From contig NZ_JAERRG010000031.1 in NCBI RefSeq assembly GCF_016741935.1, positions 48,500-112,499 of the forward strand: a stretch of 64,000 nt of DNA, read 5' to 3'. The stretch's first letter is position 1; the number at the start of each line of letters is the position of its first letter. This document shows, piece after piece, positions 1 to 8,241 of this stretch. This stretch comes from Streptomyces endocoffeicus. GTDB taxonomy: Bacteria; Actinomycetota; Actinomycetes; Streptomycetales; Streptomycetaceae. A model generated the notes under the pieces. It worked only from the letters and a program-made list of their open reading frames with translations. It did not search any database and had not been told where the DNA came from. The position numbers and the translations under genes were made by a program.

Positions 1-1522
1 CCAGGCGGGGGTACTTGTAGCCGGCCATCGTCTCCCGGCACCAGGCGACGAGGGCGTCCTCGGTGATCTGCGCGCCCGGCGCCGAGACGACGTATGCCTT
101 GATCTCCTCGCCGTGGCTGTGGTGGGGTACCCCGACCACGGCGGCCATGCTGACGGCCGGGTGGGAGTGCAGGACCTCTTCGATCTCGCGCGGGTAGACG
201 TTGAAGCCACCACGGATGATCATGTCTTTGGCGCGGTCGACGATGTAGAGCCAGCCGTCCTCGTCACGGCTGGCCAGGTCGCCGGTACGGAGCCAGCCGT
301 CGCGCATGACTTCGGCGGTGGCCTCGGGCCTCCGGTAGTAGCCTCGCATCACGTTGTGGCCGCGGACGGCGATCTCTCCGAGCTCGCCGGCGCCGACCGG
401 AGTCCAATCGTCCGCGACCAGTTCCACCGCCACGCCCCAGACCGGCTTGCCGATGGAACCCGGTCGTACCTCGCCGTCCCTGGGCGTGAAGGTCGTCACG
501 GGGCTGGTCTCCGACAGGCCGTAGCCTTCTCGGATCACCGTCCCGAAGCGGCGGCGGAAGCTGCGGTGGATCTCCACCGGTAGCGCTGCTCCGCCTGACA
601 CCGCGCTGCGCAGGTGCTGCGCGGCCACCGTCGCGTCGGCGTCGGTGTCGGTGTCGGTGACGCCTTCGCCGAGGAGCGCCCAGTACATGGTGGGCACGCC
701 CGCGAAGAAGGTGACCCGATGCCGGTGCATCAGGGACAGCGCGCCGCGGGCGTCGAAGCGTGGCATCAGCACCAGGGTCGCCCGGGCCGCGAGGCCGGCG
801 TTCAACTGCACGGTCTGGCCGAAGGTGTGGAACAGCGGCAGCGCGACCAGGTGCACGTCGTGCTCGACCTCACCGAAGAGCTTGTGACAGGTCAGGGCGT
901 TGAGAGCCATGTTGGCGTGGGTGAGTTCAGCGCCCTTGGGCTGCCCGGTGGTACCCGAGGTGTAGAGGATGACGGCGGTGTCGCCCGGCTCGGTGACCCG
1001 CGCGGTGAACTCACGGCTGTGGCTCTCGAGCGCGGCGGCGAGGGTCACGGCACCCGGGAACGCGGACACGGTGGCGGGGTCGGCGGTGGCGGGGTCGGCG
1101 GTGACGAGGAAGAAGTCCCGGCAGCCTTCGATCTCGTTGAATCCGGCCCACCCTTCCTGCCCGAGCGGCAGTTCGGCACTCCCCTCGAAACAGAAGTAGG
1201 CCCTGGCATCGGAATCGGAATCGGAATCGGAATCGGAGAGGTGGTACGCGATCTCCCGCCGCTTGAGCAACACGTTGAGCGGGACGACGACCGCGCCGGC
1301 CTTGAGGATGCCGTAGTAGATGACGGGGAACTGCGTGATGTTGGGGCACGACAGCGCGACCTTGTCGCCCGGTCCGATACCGCGCGAGACGAGGAGGTTG
1401 GCCACCTGGTCGGCCTCGGCGTCGAGTTGAGCATAGGTGAGGGTCTGGTTGCCCGAGACGACCGCCAGGCGGACAGGTACGGCGCGGGCGCTGTCCTCGA
1501 GCATCACGGCGAGGTTGAGCAT
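1..1522 (-). CDS. Long-chain/medium-chain acyl-CoA ligase (AMP-binding), 3' end outside window
   Basis: This is an ANL-superfamily ligase that activates a carboxylic acid to the acyl-adenylate and then the CoA thioester. The reading frame is open from an ATG at 1522 (GGGAG upstream) to the window edge, 507 codons. Visible motifs are the P-loop YTSGTTGQPKG, GYGLSETSPV, and the hinge region GWLRTGDLASRDEDGWLYIVDR followed by KDMIIRGGFNVYPREIEE. Only the extreme C-terminus (catalytic Lys segment) is missing because the window ends. It lies 152 bp downstream of the BKACE gene on the same strand, with a strong hairpin between them. Two dipeptide microsatellites, (SD)5 at residues 96-105 and a TD-rich run at 289-296, interrupt an otherwise ordinary family sequence. 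The substrate cannot be told from sequence; the neighbourhood suggests a keto- or amino-acid catabolic route. Confidence 0.93.
   Translation of the reverse strand, partial: MLNLAVMLEDSARAVPVRLAVVSGNQTLTYAQLDAEADQVANLLVSRGIGPGDKVALSCPNITQFPVIYYGILKAGAVVVPLNVLLKRREIAYHLSDSDSDSDSDARAYFCFEGSAELPLGQEGWAGFNEIEGCRDFFLVTADPATADPATVSAFPGAVTLAAALESHSREFTARVTEPGDTAVILYTSGTTGQPKGAELTHANMALNALTCHKLFGEVEHDVHLVALPLFHTFGQTVQLNAGLAARATLVLMPRFDARGALSLMHRHRVTFFAGVPTMYWALLGEGVTDTDTDADATVAAQHLRSAVSGGAALPVEIHRSFRRRFGTVIREGYGLSETSPVTTFTPRDGEVRPGSIGKPVWGVAVELVADDWTPVGAGELGEIAVRGHNVMRGYYRRPEATAEVMRDGWLRTGDLASRDEDGWLYIVDRAKDMIIRGGFNVYPREIEEVLHSHPAVSMAAVVGVPHHSHGEEIKAYVVSAPGAQITEDALVAWCRETMAGYKYPRL
635..658 (-). repeat. 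Hexanucleotide microsatellite coding Thr/Ala-Asp repeats
   Basis: Four tandem GTCGG(T/C) units on the plus strand (635-640 variant, then 641-646, 647-652, 653-658) read on the minus strand as TDTDTDAD, residues 289-296 of the acyl-CoA ligase. Repeat length is a multiple of 3, so changes in copy number keep the frame. Confidence 0.85.
1208..1237 (-). repeat. Hexanucleotide microsatellite (TCCGAT)x5 coding (Ser-Asp)5
   Basis: Five perfect tandem 6-bp units (ATCGGA on plus, TCCGAT on minus) lie inside the acyl-CoA ligase and encode residues 96-105, just before the ARAYFCFEG segment. Most family members have only a single SD/SG step here, so this is probably a slipped-strand expansion in a surface loop. 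Confidence 0.9.
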
Positions 1523-1571
1523 CGGGTCTCCCGGTCTTCGGTGCGGTGATTCGTTCCGGGGGGGGTGGCGA

Positions 1572-1599
1572 CGGCCGCCCCCGGCGTGGGGGGCGGCCG
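1572..1599 (-). terminator. Perfect 11-bp-stem hairpin between BKACE and ligase genes
   Basis: Arms 1572-1582 and 1589-1599 are perfectly complementary (core GGCCGCCCCC / GGGGGCGGCC) around a 6-nt loop. There is no clear T-tract, as is common in actinomycetes. It follows the BKACE stop by about 75 bp and precedes the ligase start by 50 bp, so it could terminate or only attenuate transcription into the ligase. Confidence 0.6.
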
Positions 1600-1673
1600 G
1601 CTGTCCGGGCCGTGGGCGGATCACGCCGGCCTCCGGTCGCGGGCCGGCGAACCGCGGCGTGTGCGGCTCCCCC

Positions 1674-2753
1674 TCAGACGAGCGTCTCGGTGCGGACCGG
1701 AGCACGGTGACGCAGCGGGACACCGCGCTCGCCGGGGCGGCGATTGGGGGGCAGACCCAGGTATTCCAGGGTCTCTTCCGCCGTCTGCCAGTACTCCCCG
1801 ATGCGATAGATGCGCTTGGCCTCCTCGGCGCCGGCCACGTCGCGGCCTAGTTCGTCGGCGATGCGGACGATCTGTTCGACCTGCTGCACGGAGGTGATGC
1901 GTTCCTTGCACGGGGCCCACAGGTTGTCCTCGATGCCGACACGCACATGCAGGCCCAGCGCGATCGCGATCGTGTTCAGGGGGAGTGTGGAGCGCATGAT
2001 GCTCTCGATGGTGAGCACCGCGCCGTCGGGGGTGCGGCGCGCGAACTCGACCAGGTCGGTGGGGTGGAAGCCGGAGGCGCCGCCGCCGATGGCGACGTAG
2101 TTGAGGTTGAGCGGGCCGGTGTAGATCCCGGCGCGGATCAGCCGCTCAACGGTCTCCAGCTGCGGAACGTGCCCGAGCATGAAGTGCGGCTGGATGCCAC
2201 CCGCGGTGAGCCGCTTGAGGTGCTCCAGGTAGAACTCGGGTCCGGCATCGAGGACCATGTCGCGGTACGCCGTGTACAGCAATGGATTCCGCATGGAGGT
2301 GCCCGCGATGTCCTCGTCGGTCAGCAGCTCGACGACGTTCATCTGCGAGGTGTTGATCGCGATGGTCACCTGGTCCGGCTTGGGCTCGAGCTCGGCCAGC
2401 AGGTGCCGGGTGTCGTAGTCGAGCCACTTGGCGGCGTCGCCGGTGTTCTCGGGTGCGAACGAAATGGACCCGCCGACCTGCAAGATCATCTCCGGCACCG
2501 CGGCACGCAGCCGGGCGAGCATCTCGTTGAACATCGACAGCCGCTTCGAGCCGCGGCCGTCCAGTTCGCGCACGTGGATGTGCAGCAGCTGCGCGCCGGC
2601 GTTGTAGCAGTCCACCGCCTTCTGGATCTGCTCGTCCATCGTCACGGGAATGTCGTCGGAGTCGCCGGGCAGCCACTCCGGACCGTACGGGGCGACCTGG
2701 ATGACCAGCTTCTCCTGGTTCTCCGGGAACAGTGAGTCGTCGAGGAAGTGCAT
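1674..2753 (-). CDS. Beta-keto acid cleavage enzyme (BKACE, DUF849)
   Basis: This is a 359-aa zinc-dependent Claisen-type enzyme. The family condenses a beta-keto acid with acetyl-CoA and splits it into a CoA ester plus acetoacetate; founding members act on 3-keto-5-aminohexanoate and dehydrocarnitine. The metal-binding HIHVRELDG segment is near residues 58-66, a QVGGS stretch follows, and the family-typical IRVGIEDNLW-like motif appears here as VRVGIEDNLWAPCKE. The chosen ATG at 2753 has AAGGAGA 7 nt upstream. A longer upstream frame exists but reads into the divergent promoter region. It is divergent from an AraC regulator and upstream of an acyl-CoA ligase, which fits catabolism of an amino- or quaternary-ammonium-type keto acid. 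Substrate is unassigned. Confidence 0.93.
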   Translation of the reverse strand: MHFLDDSLFPENQEKLVIQVAPYGPEWLPGDSDDIPVTMDEQIQKAVDCYNAGAQLLHIHVRELDGRGSKRLSMFNEMLARLRAAVPEMILQVGGSISFAPENTGDAAKWLDYDTRHLLAELEPKPDQVTIAINTSQMNVVELLTDEDIAGTSMRNPLLYTAYRDMVLDAGPEFYLEHLKRLTAGGIQPHFMLGHVPQLETVERLIRAGIYTGPLNLNYVAIGGGASGFHPTDLVEFARRTPDGAVLTIESIMRSTLPLNTIAIALGLHVRVGIEDNLWAPCKERITSVQQVEQIVRIADELGRDVAGAEEAKRIYRIGEYWQTAEETLEYLGLPPNRRPGERGVPLRHRAPVRTETLV

Positions 2754-2927
2754 ACGCGGTCTCCTTCGAATCGGTGTGGAACGGCAACAGCGCGCTGGTC
2801 GGTAGCCGTGGGCGGGTAGGGAGATCAGTACTGCTCGGGCGCTCCCGCGAAGGCACCCTCCCGGACAACGCGCCGGGAGAGACACCCGCCCGGTAGCTGA
2901 ACGGTAGGCAGTCCGCCCGGCCACCGC

Positions 2928-2956
2928 TTGATTCTGCGGGGCGCGTGACTTACTAA
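2928..2956 (+). promoter_or_regulatory. Probable sigma70-type promoter of the AraC gene
   Basis: TTGATT (2928-2933), a 17-bp spacer and TACTAA (2951-2956) match a vegetative actinomycete promoter. The predicted start near 2963 leaves a short leader to the AraC gene. It lies in the 235-bp divergent region shared with the BKACE gene. Confidence 0.55.
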
Positions 2957-2988
2957 TTTGGGATACTCGCTTACCGCGCCGGGAAAGA

Positions 2989-4041
2989 GTGCGACTGGAG
3001 CACCTCATGGGACCCCTCGTCCGTACCGCAGCGCTGAACGGCTACGTCGAGCTGTGCCACACCCTCGGCATCGACCCGCGAGCCCTGATCAAGCGTGTCG
3101 GCCTGGACGTCGCCGGGCTCGCCGCACAGGACCGGTGGATCTCCGGCGCGGCCGTCGTCGAGTTGCTCGAGCTCTCGGCCGCCGCCGCGGGCCACGAGGA
3201 CTTCGGCCTCCGCCTGGCAGAGTCCCGGCGTCTGTCCTCCCTCGGACCGATCGGCCTCGTCGTGCGGGAGGAACCCGATGTCCGCAGCGCAGTGGGCCTC
3301 CTACTGCAGCACGAGCACATGTTCAACGAGGTGCTGCACTCCCGGCTGTCCGAGCACAACGGCCTGGCCACCCTCAAGGTGGAGCTGCGACTGGACGAGG
3401 CGATGCGGACGCGCCAGGCCGCCGAACTCGTGATAGCCGCACTTCACCTCTTGCTGCGCGGCCTCACCCCCCAATGGCAGCCACTCTCGGTGTGCTTCGA
3501 GCACACGGCACCGGCGGACGCCACCACACACCGGCGCGTCTTCGGCCCGGTTCTGGACTTCGGCCGGGAGTTCCACGGGATCGTCTTCTACGCCAGCGCC
3601 CTCGACGCCCCCAACGCACTGTCCGATCCCCAGCTGCGCACCTATGCCCGGCAGTACTTCGAGTCCATCGCGGCGCCGCGGCAGGACACGACACTCCCGG
3701 ACCGGGTGCGCGAGCTGATCGAGGTGCTGCTGCCGACCGGGCGGTGCTCGGCCGAGCAAGTCGCCCGAAGCCTCGGAGTAGACCGGCGCACCATGCATCG
3801 TCGCCTGGCCCACTCCGGCGACACCTACACCTCCCTGCTCAACGCCACGCGCATGCACCTCGCCAAGCGGTTTGTCGCGTACCCACGGCGTTCGCTCACC
3901 GAGGTCGCCCATCTGCTGGGATTCTCCATGCCGAGCGCGTTCTCGCATTGGTTCAAGGAGCAGTTCGGCTGCAGCCCGAGCGAGTGGCGCAACCAACGCG
4001 GCACGAGCAGCAACACGGACGCAGAAGCAGACGCGGTCTGA
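2989..4041 (+). CDS. AraC-family regulator, OruR/ArgR-type ligand domain
   Basis: A 350-aa transcription factor. Residues about 10-200 form the Arabinose_bd-type (PF12625-like) ligand domain (GDPxALL-like start, LGPIGLVVREEPDVRSAV). Residues about 240-335 form the double helix-turn-helix: SAEQVARSLGVDRRTMHRRL, then SLTEVAHLLGFSMPSAFSHWFKEQFGCSPSEWR. The frame opens at GTG 2989. ATG 3007 is an equally reasonable start (GGAG 9 nt upstream), giving 344 aa. It is divergent from the BKACE/ligase genes and followed by the dioxygenase, so it is the obvious local activator. Family members usually respond to amino-acid-like or catabolic substrates. Confidence 0.93.
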   Translation: MRLEHLMGPLVRTAALNGYVELCHTLGIDPRALIKRVGLDVAGLAAQDRWISGAAVVELLELSAAAAGHEDFGLRLAESRRLSSLGPIGLVVREEPDVRSAVGLLLQHEHMFNEVLHSRLSEHNGLATLKVELRLDEAMRTRQAAELVIAALHLLLRGLTPQWQPLSVCFEHTAPADATTHRRVFGPVLDFGREFHGIVFYASALDAPNALSDPQLRTYARQYFESIAAPRQDTTLPDRVRELIEVLLPTGRCSAEQVARSLGVDRRTMHRRLAHSGDTYTSLLNATRMHLAKRFVAYPRRSLTEVAHLLGFSMPSAFSHWFKEQFGCSPSEWRNQRGTSSNTDAEADAV

Positions 4042-4219
4042 GCGCGGCTGAGCGTCGCCGGTTGCCGGGTTCGCCGCGAGTCCCCAGACAGCAAGCCCTC
4101 TGTCTCCGCGAATCAAGCAGTGACGCAGGCGAAGGACCTACCTTGTCAGCACCGGACACGGTGGTCGGCCGATCCCTCCAGATCAACCAGCGCTACGCGC
4201 CGCCGTGCCGGAGGACCTG

Positions 4220-4250
4220 GGGCGAGGTGAGTCATCATCCACCCTCGCCC
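4220..4250 (+). terminator. Hairpin between AraC and dioxygenase genes
   Basis: GGGCGAGG (4220-4227) pairs with CCTCGCCC (4243-4250) around a 15-nt loop. It sits in the 282-bp gap between the AraC stop and the dioxygenase start and could be a weak terminator or a leader structure. Nothing else is recognisable in this gap. Confidence 0.35.
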
Positions 4251-4323
4251 TTGGGTCAACTCCGGGCGTCACAAGGTCCGTTCGAACCGGCCAGACCGCC
4301 AACCTCTCCCAGGAAGGACCCGC

Positions 4324-5238
4324 ATGAACCAGGTTGCCAGCACCGGCACGGGTGCACCCGCGCTGGTACGCTCCGAGGTCCTCGGCTCGATCAAGGTCGA
4401 GCAGCTGACCTGTTCCATCGGCGCGCAGCTCCACGGCGTCGACCTCGCTGACTCCGTGCATGACGACGACCTGTTCGCCGAGATCAAGACTCTGCTGCTC
4501 CGCCACAAGGTGCTTTTCCTGCGTGACCAGACCTTCACCCGCGCCGAGCACGTGGCCTTCGCCGAGCGCTTCGGCCCGCTGCGGAACCACCCGGTCACTG
4601 GCAGCGATCCCGACCACCCCGGCCTGGTCCACATCCACCACGGTCCGGACGTCAAGCGCATGCAGTACGAGAACGCCTTCCACACCGACGGGTCCTGGCG
4701 CGAGGATACGTCCATGGGCGCCGTACTGCGCTGCGTCAAGTGCCCGCCGGTGGGCGGTGACACGATCTGGGTCAACATGGTCCAGGCGTACGAGCGGCTG
4801 CCAGAACACATCAGGACCCAGATCGAGGACCTCCGCGCCCGGCACAGCATCGAGGCGTCGTTCGGCGCGGTCCTGCCGATCGAGCAGCGGCACAAGCTGA
4901 AGGCCCAGTTTCCCGACGCCGAGCACCCGGTGGTGCGCATCCACCCCGAGACCGGCGAGAAGCTCCTCTACGTCAACAGCTTCACCACCCACCTCGTCAA
5001 CTTTGTCACCCCTGACCATGTCCGCTTCGGACAGGACTACGCGCCGGGCGCAAGCGACCTGCTGCACTACCTGATCAGCCAGGCGAGGATCCCCGAGTAC
5101 CAGGTGCGGTGGCGCTGGCAACCGAACAGCGTCGCCATCTGGGACAACCGCTCCACGCAGCACTACGCCGTCTACGACTACTGGCCCGCCGTGCGGGAGA
5201 TGGAGCGCGCGGAAATGTTCGAAGAGAAGTACAACTGA
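4324..5238 (+). CDS. TauD/TfdA-family Fe(II)/2-oxoglutarate dioxygenase
   Basis: A 304-aa cytosolic non-haem iron oxygenase that would hydroxylate a small substrate with O2 and 2-oxoglutarate. The iron triad is visible: H120 and D122 in FHTDGSW, and distal H280 in NRSTQHYAVYDY. R291, 11 residues later, is the expected 2-oxoglutarate anchor. Length is normal for the family. ATG 4324 follows AGGAAGGACC. Family members act on taurine, alkyl sulfates, phenoxyacetates, carnitine precursors and others; the sequence does not decide. The position beside BKACE, an acyl-CoA ligase and an AraC sensor suggests it works in the same pathway. A clear terminator follows. Confidence 0.93.
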   Translation: MNQVASTGTGAPALVRSEVLGSIKVEQLTCSIGAQLHGVDLADSVHDDDLFAEIKTLLLRHKVLFLRDQTFTRAEHVAFAERFGPLRNHPVTGSDPDHPGLVHIHHGPDVKRMQYENAFHTDGSWREDTSMGAVLRCVKCPPVGGDTIWVNMVQAYERLPEHIRTQIEDLRARHSIEASFGAVLPIEQRHKLKAQFPDAEHPVVRIHPETGEKLLYVNSFTTHLVNFVTPDHVRFGQDYAPGASDLLHYLISQARIPEYQVRWRWQPNSVAIWDNRSTQHYAVYDYWPAVREMERAEMFEEKYN

Positions 5239-5254
5239 ACAACACCGGTGTTGC

Positions 5255-5300
5255 CGACGGCTGCCGGGCCGGGGTGAGGGCCTGATCCCGACAGCCGTCG
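5255..5300 (+). terminator. Terminator after the dioxygenase gene
   Basis: CGACGGCTGCCGGG (5255-5268) pairs with CCCGACAGCCGTCG (5287-5300) with one mismatch, loop about 18 nt. It lies 17 bp after the stop codon, just behind a small AACACCGGTGTT palindrome. Confidence 0.75.
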
Positions 5301-5432
5301 CCCCGCAAGCCGCCGCCATCGCCAATGGCGCTGAGCGCACCGATGGATTCCCGCGACAGGTCTTCAACGAGCGCACCGCCAGACGACCTCGTGCACGGTT
5401 GGCCGTGGCACGTCGAAGGCTGCTGTAGCCGC

Positions 5433-5699
5433 TCAGCCGCTCAAATCCGCCAGCTCCCTCGTACGGACCCGGTCCAGCCCCTGCTCCGGCACCACCGCAC
5501 GACGGCGCTGCCGGTCGGCCCGGCGGGCCTTGGCCGCGCGGTACTCCTTGGGAGAGCCGGGCAGGCCCTCCACGAAGGCGTACAGCAGCAGAGAGAAAAG
5601 GATCAGACCGCATGCCCGCAGGAATTGGCACCAGCCCGCCACCGTGGCATCGAAGCGCACGAGCTCGAGCGCCTTGTTCCGGACCCGTTTCGTCACCAT
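5433..5699 (-). CDS. Small putative membrane protein
   Basis: An 88-aa frame starting MVTKRVRNKALELV with one hydrophobic segment (residues about 29-45, ACGLILFSLLLYAFVEG) and a basic, Arg-rich tail. No family is recognised and no Shine-Dalgarno is obvious at ATG 5699. The low-complexity basic tail and its position against a decayed transposase make it possible that this is a non-coding or remnant frame. A single-span membrane protein is the best description if it is real. Confidence 0.35.
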   Translation of the reverse strand: MVTKRVRNKALELVRFDATVAGWCQFLRACGLILFSLLLYAFVEGLPGSPKEYRAAKARRADRQRRRAVVPEQGLDRVRTRELADLSG

Positions 5700-5800
5700 C
5701 GCGATCAGCGTATGCGTCGGCCTCTCCAACTCACCATCTCGTGAGCGCACTCCGCCTACGACGTGGGAGAAGCGCGGTGTCAGGATCGCGGGGCAACGGG

Positions 5801-6764
5801 TCACGCAGGCAGACGCAAGCGGGGCAAGGGGTGTCGTAAGTCCTGGACCAGCGGGCGGGCGAGCCGGAGCTGGGTGTGGGCGGCGATGACGAGCCAGGTC
5901 CACCGGTCGGCGGCCTCGGGGCTGCGGAGCCTGGGGGCGGTCCAGCCCAGGGTCTGCTTCATCATCCGGAAGGTGTGCTCGACGTCGAACCGTCGTAGGA
6001 ACGCCTGCCACCATTGGTCGATGTCGGCCGCGGTCGCACCGGTCTTGGACCACCACAGCCAGACCGGCTTCGGCTCGGCGCCGGACGGCAGGTAGGACAC
6101 CTCCAGCCGGATCACGGTGCCCTCGATAATGGGCAACTCAGCGGAGTGCTCGATCCACGCGGCCCGGCGAGTCAGCCGGGGGTGGAGCCGGTCCCATGCT
6201 TGCGCGGTCGTCGACCACCACCAGCACGTCTGGGTCGCCGTCCGTCCACTGGCCGGAGGCCACCAGCCGCTCGATGACCTCCCGGATCTGCGCGGTGGTC
6301 ACCGCCGCAACGTCGGCGCCGGGCGCCAGCCGAACGGCGTCCAGGATCGCTGTCCACGACGTCCTCCCGGTCTCCAGCGCGGCAACGACCGAGTACGGCC
6401 AGCCCGGAATCATCAGGTGCTTGTTCTCGCCGTACCCGTATGTATGGCAAAAGCACCGGTCAGGGGCGGTGTCGGCGTCCGGACGCAGCCACGGTGAGAT
6501 GTCCACCGCCAGGACTAGGCGCCCGCCAGCCGCCCTCGGCAACGGCACCGAGACCAGGGCCCGGCGCAGTCGGCCCACATCCACCCGGACCTGATTCAGG
6601 CCTGCGTAGAGAGCACCGTGCCCACGGCGGTGTTCTGGGGCCAGAGCCGGCCCTACCAGGGACCTCACCGGCCCGTCGGCACACAGGATCGCGTCGGTCA
6701 GCTCGAACAGCGCATCCCCGCGCCCTTGGTTGATCATCAGCGTCTCGACAGCGCACATGATCAC
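5801..6764 (-). pseudogene. Decayed transposase (actinomycete NF041680-like), internal deletion
   Basis: The N-terminal part reads from about 6730 with typical family sequence: DALFELTDAILCADGPVRSL, PEHRRGHGALY, GRLVLAVDISPWLRPDA, IPGWPYSVVAALETGRTSW and ASGQWTDGDPDVLVVVDD. At about 6195-6205 the frame changes and the C-terminal part resumes (AWDRLHPRLTRRAAWIEHS, then LPIIEGTVIRLEVSYLPSG, DVEHTFRMMKQTLGW, EAADRWTWLVIAAHTQLRLARPL). The middle of the catalytic core between the first Asp and WDRLHP is missing and the extreme C-terminus is replaced. This is one insertion-sequence copy inactivated by an in-element deletion with frameshift. A second relic of the same family lies at 11281-11635. Confidence 0.85.
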
Positions 6765-6837
6765 ACCAGGGCCGCACCACTGTCTCCTTGGAGAAAACTC
6801 TTCTGCCCAGGCCGTCCAGCGAAGCTAGCCTCTTGCC

Positions 6838-7545
6838 ATGAGTTGGGACGAAGGACGCCTGCTGGCCCTGGAGATCGACGCGAACTACGGCCTCGCACCA
6901 GACCCGGACGCCCCGCAAGCAGCCCTCAGAGACCCTTCCCTGTTCGCGGTGTGGGCATGGTCCCCTCACGCACGTCTCCTGGCACTCTCGCCCGGACTCG
7001 CGCTCCCCAGCTCCATCGACGGCATGGAGCAGGAGTACAGCCCCGGTCGTCTACCCGACGCACTTCACTGTCTGGTCGCATCCCTTGACGACCGGACGGT
7101 GTCCGTCGAGGGCGGCCCGTGTTTCGTCTTCCCGGACCGTCTCGCCGTCCCAGACCCAGCGCCGCTGCCGATCATCGTCTCCACCGCCGACGGCCACCGC
7201 ACCGCCCAACACCTGATCCGGCCGGACAACTGGCGGCCCGACGAGTGGAACGAACTGATCAGCGGGCGCATGGGTGAGTGGGCCATGGCCGTCCACGGCC
7301 GGGAGCCGGTGTCGATCTGCTTCACGCCCGCGTCGAGCGCCACCGCCGCAGAGGCAGGCATCTGGACCCGCCCCGACTTCCGCGGCAAGCGCCTCGCACC
7401 GACCGTCGTAGCCGCCTGGTCCCAGCGTGAGCACCGCAACAAGACCGTGCTCTTCTACAGCACCACCGCAGACAACCACGCCTCCCAATCCGTCGCCCGC
7501 GCACTCGGCCTCACCCCACTGGGCTGGATCTGGACCGCACGTTAA
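6838..7545 (+). CDS. GNAT-type N-acetyltransferase
   Basis: A 235-aa protein whose C-terminal third has the acetyl-CoA-binding GNAT signature: AEAGIWTRPDFRGKRLAPTVVAAWSQ (residues about 178-203, the R/Q-x-x-G-x-R/A loop), then the beta5 segment TVLFYSTTADNHASQSVARALGL. The N-terminal two thirds (residues 1-150) are family-specific and have no recognised domain. ATG 6838 is chosen because it begins the conserved MSWDEGRLLALEID stretch. It stands alone between a transposase relic and the TetR operon. Substrate is unknown; amine or peptide N-acetylation would be typical. Confidence 0.85.
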   Translation: MSWDEGRLLALEIDANYGLAPDPDAPQAALRDPSLFAVWAWSPHARLLALSPGLALPSSIDGMEQEYSPGRLPDALHCLVASLDDRTVSVEGGPCFVFPDRLAVPDPAPLPIIVSTADGHRTAQHLIRPDNWRPDEWNELISGRMGEWAMAVHGREPVSICFTPASSATAAEAGIWTRPDFRGKRLAPTVVAAWSQREHRNKTVLFYSTTADNHASQSVARALGLTPLGWIWTAR

Positions 7546-7672
7546 AAGACAAGCTGAGTACCTGTTTCTGATCCCCGGTTCTGAGTAACTCCCTGAAGCG
7601 GCTTGACACGACGCAGCAGTCTCGAGACTTCCCGCAACTTCTGGAAGACCGGGCCTCGAAGGGGATCAACGA

Positions 7673-7719
7673 TTGAGGAACGATCGTTCTTGACTGATCG
7701 TTCCTCAACTGTCTACTGT
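7673..7719 (+). promoter_or_regulatory. Leaderless promoter and inverted-repeat operator of the TetR gene
   Basis: A perfect 13-bp inverted repeat, TTGAGGAACGATC (7673-7685) and GATCGTTCCTCAA (7696-7708), has a 10-bp spacer. The -35 element TTGACT (7690-7695) lies in the spacer. With an 18-bp spacing the -10 is TACTGT (7714-7719), which puts the transcription start at or next to the A of ATG 7727. The gene is therefore probably leaderless, with the operator covering the -35 and spacer region, as expected for autorepression. Confidence 0.8.
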
Positions 7720-7726
7720 AGTAGTC

Positions 7727-8227
7727 ATGGGCAGGCCAAGAGCATTCGACGAGGACGAAGCAGTGCGTGCCGCCGTGGGCTTGTTCGGCGGACGGGCGTA
7801 TGACGGTGTGTCCGTTGACGACCTCGTCACCCACCTCGGCGTGCACCGCAACAGCCTGTACAAGACGTTCGGCAGCAAGCGCGGCCTCTACCTGATCGCC
7901 CTGCGCCGCCACCTCGCCGACGACGTCCGCCCTTTGCTCGACGCCCTGGCCGGGGAATCGGACGCCGCGGCCGCGCTGCGACTCATCACCTCGGCCGACC
8001 TCGGCCTGCTTCTACTCGCAGCGATCGAACGCGCACCGGTCGACGAGGAGGTCGCCTCCGAGGTGACGGCCGCACTGACAGCCGTCGACCAGGCGATCGC
8101 CGACGCGCTCGGCGTTCCCGCCGACATGGCCACCGCGCTCACCGCCGCCGCGCTGGGCATCCTCCTGCGTGGCAACCCCGACAACGCCGTCAACGCGCTG
8201 GCCCAACGCCTCGTCCCTCTCACCTGA
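7727..8227 (+). CDS. TetR/AcrR-family repressor (short)
   Basis: A 166-aa regulator with the N-terminal HTH at residues about 10-56: FDEDEAVRAAVGLFGGRAYDGVSVDDLVTHLGVHRNSLYKTFGSKRGLY. The rest is an Ala/Leu-rich helical ligand and dimer domain, shorter than the usual 190-220 aa. No Shine-Dalgarno precedes ATG 7727; the promoter analysis supports a leaderless mRNA. The 13-bp inverted repeat immediately upstream is the probable autoregulatory site. The next two genes follow within 15 bp and are probably co-transcribed and controlled by it. Confidence 0.93.
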   Translation: MGRPRAFDEDEAVRAAVGLFGGRAYDGVSVDDLVTHLGVHRNSLYKTFGSKRGLYLIALRRHLADDVRPLLDALAGESDAAAALRLITSADLGLLLLAAIERAPVDEEVASEVTAALTAVDQAIADALGVPADMATALTAAALGILLRGNPDNAVNALAQRLVPLT

Positions 8228-8241
8228 AAAGGGAACCCGAC

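Noticed and set aside
2958..4451. A 497-codon plus-strand frame overlapping AraC and the dioxygenase start
   Set aside because: Arg/Pro-rich alternative frame with no domain; the other frame gives a complete AraC regulator.
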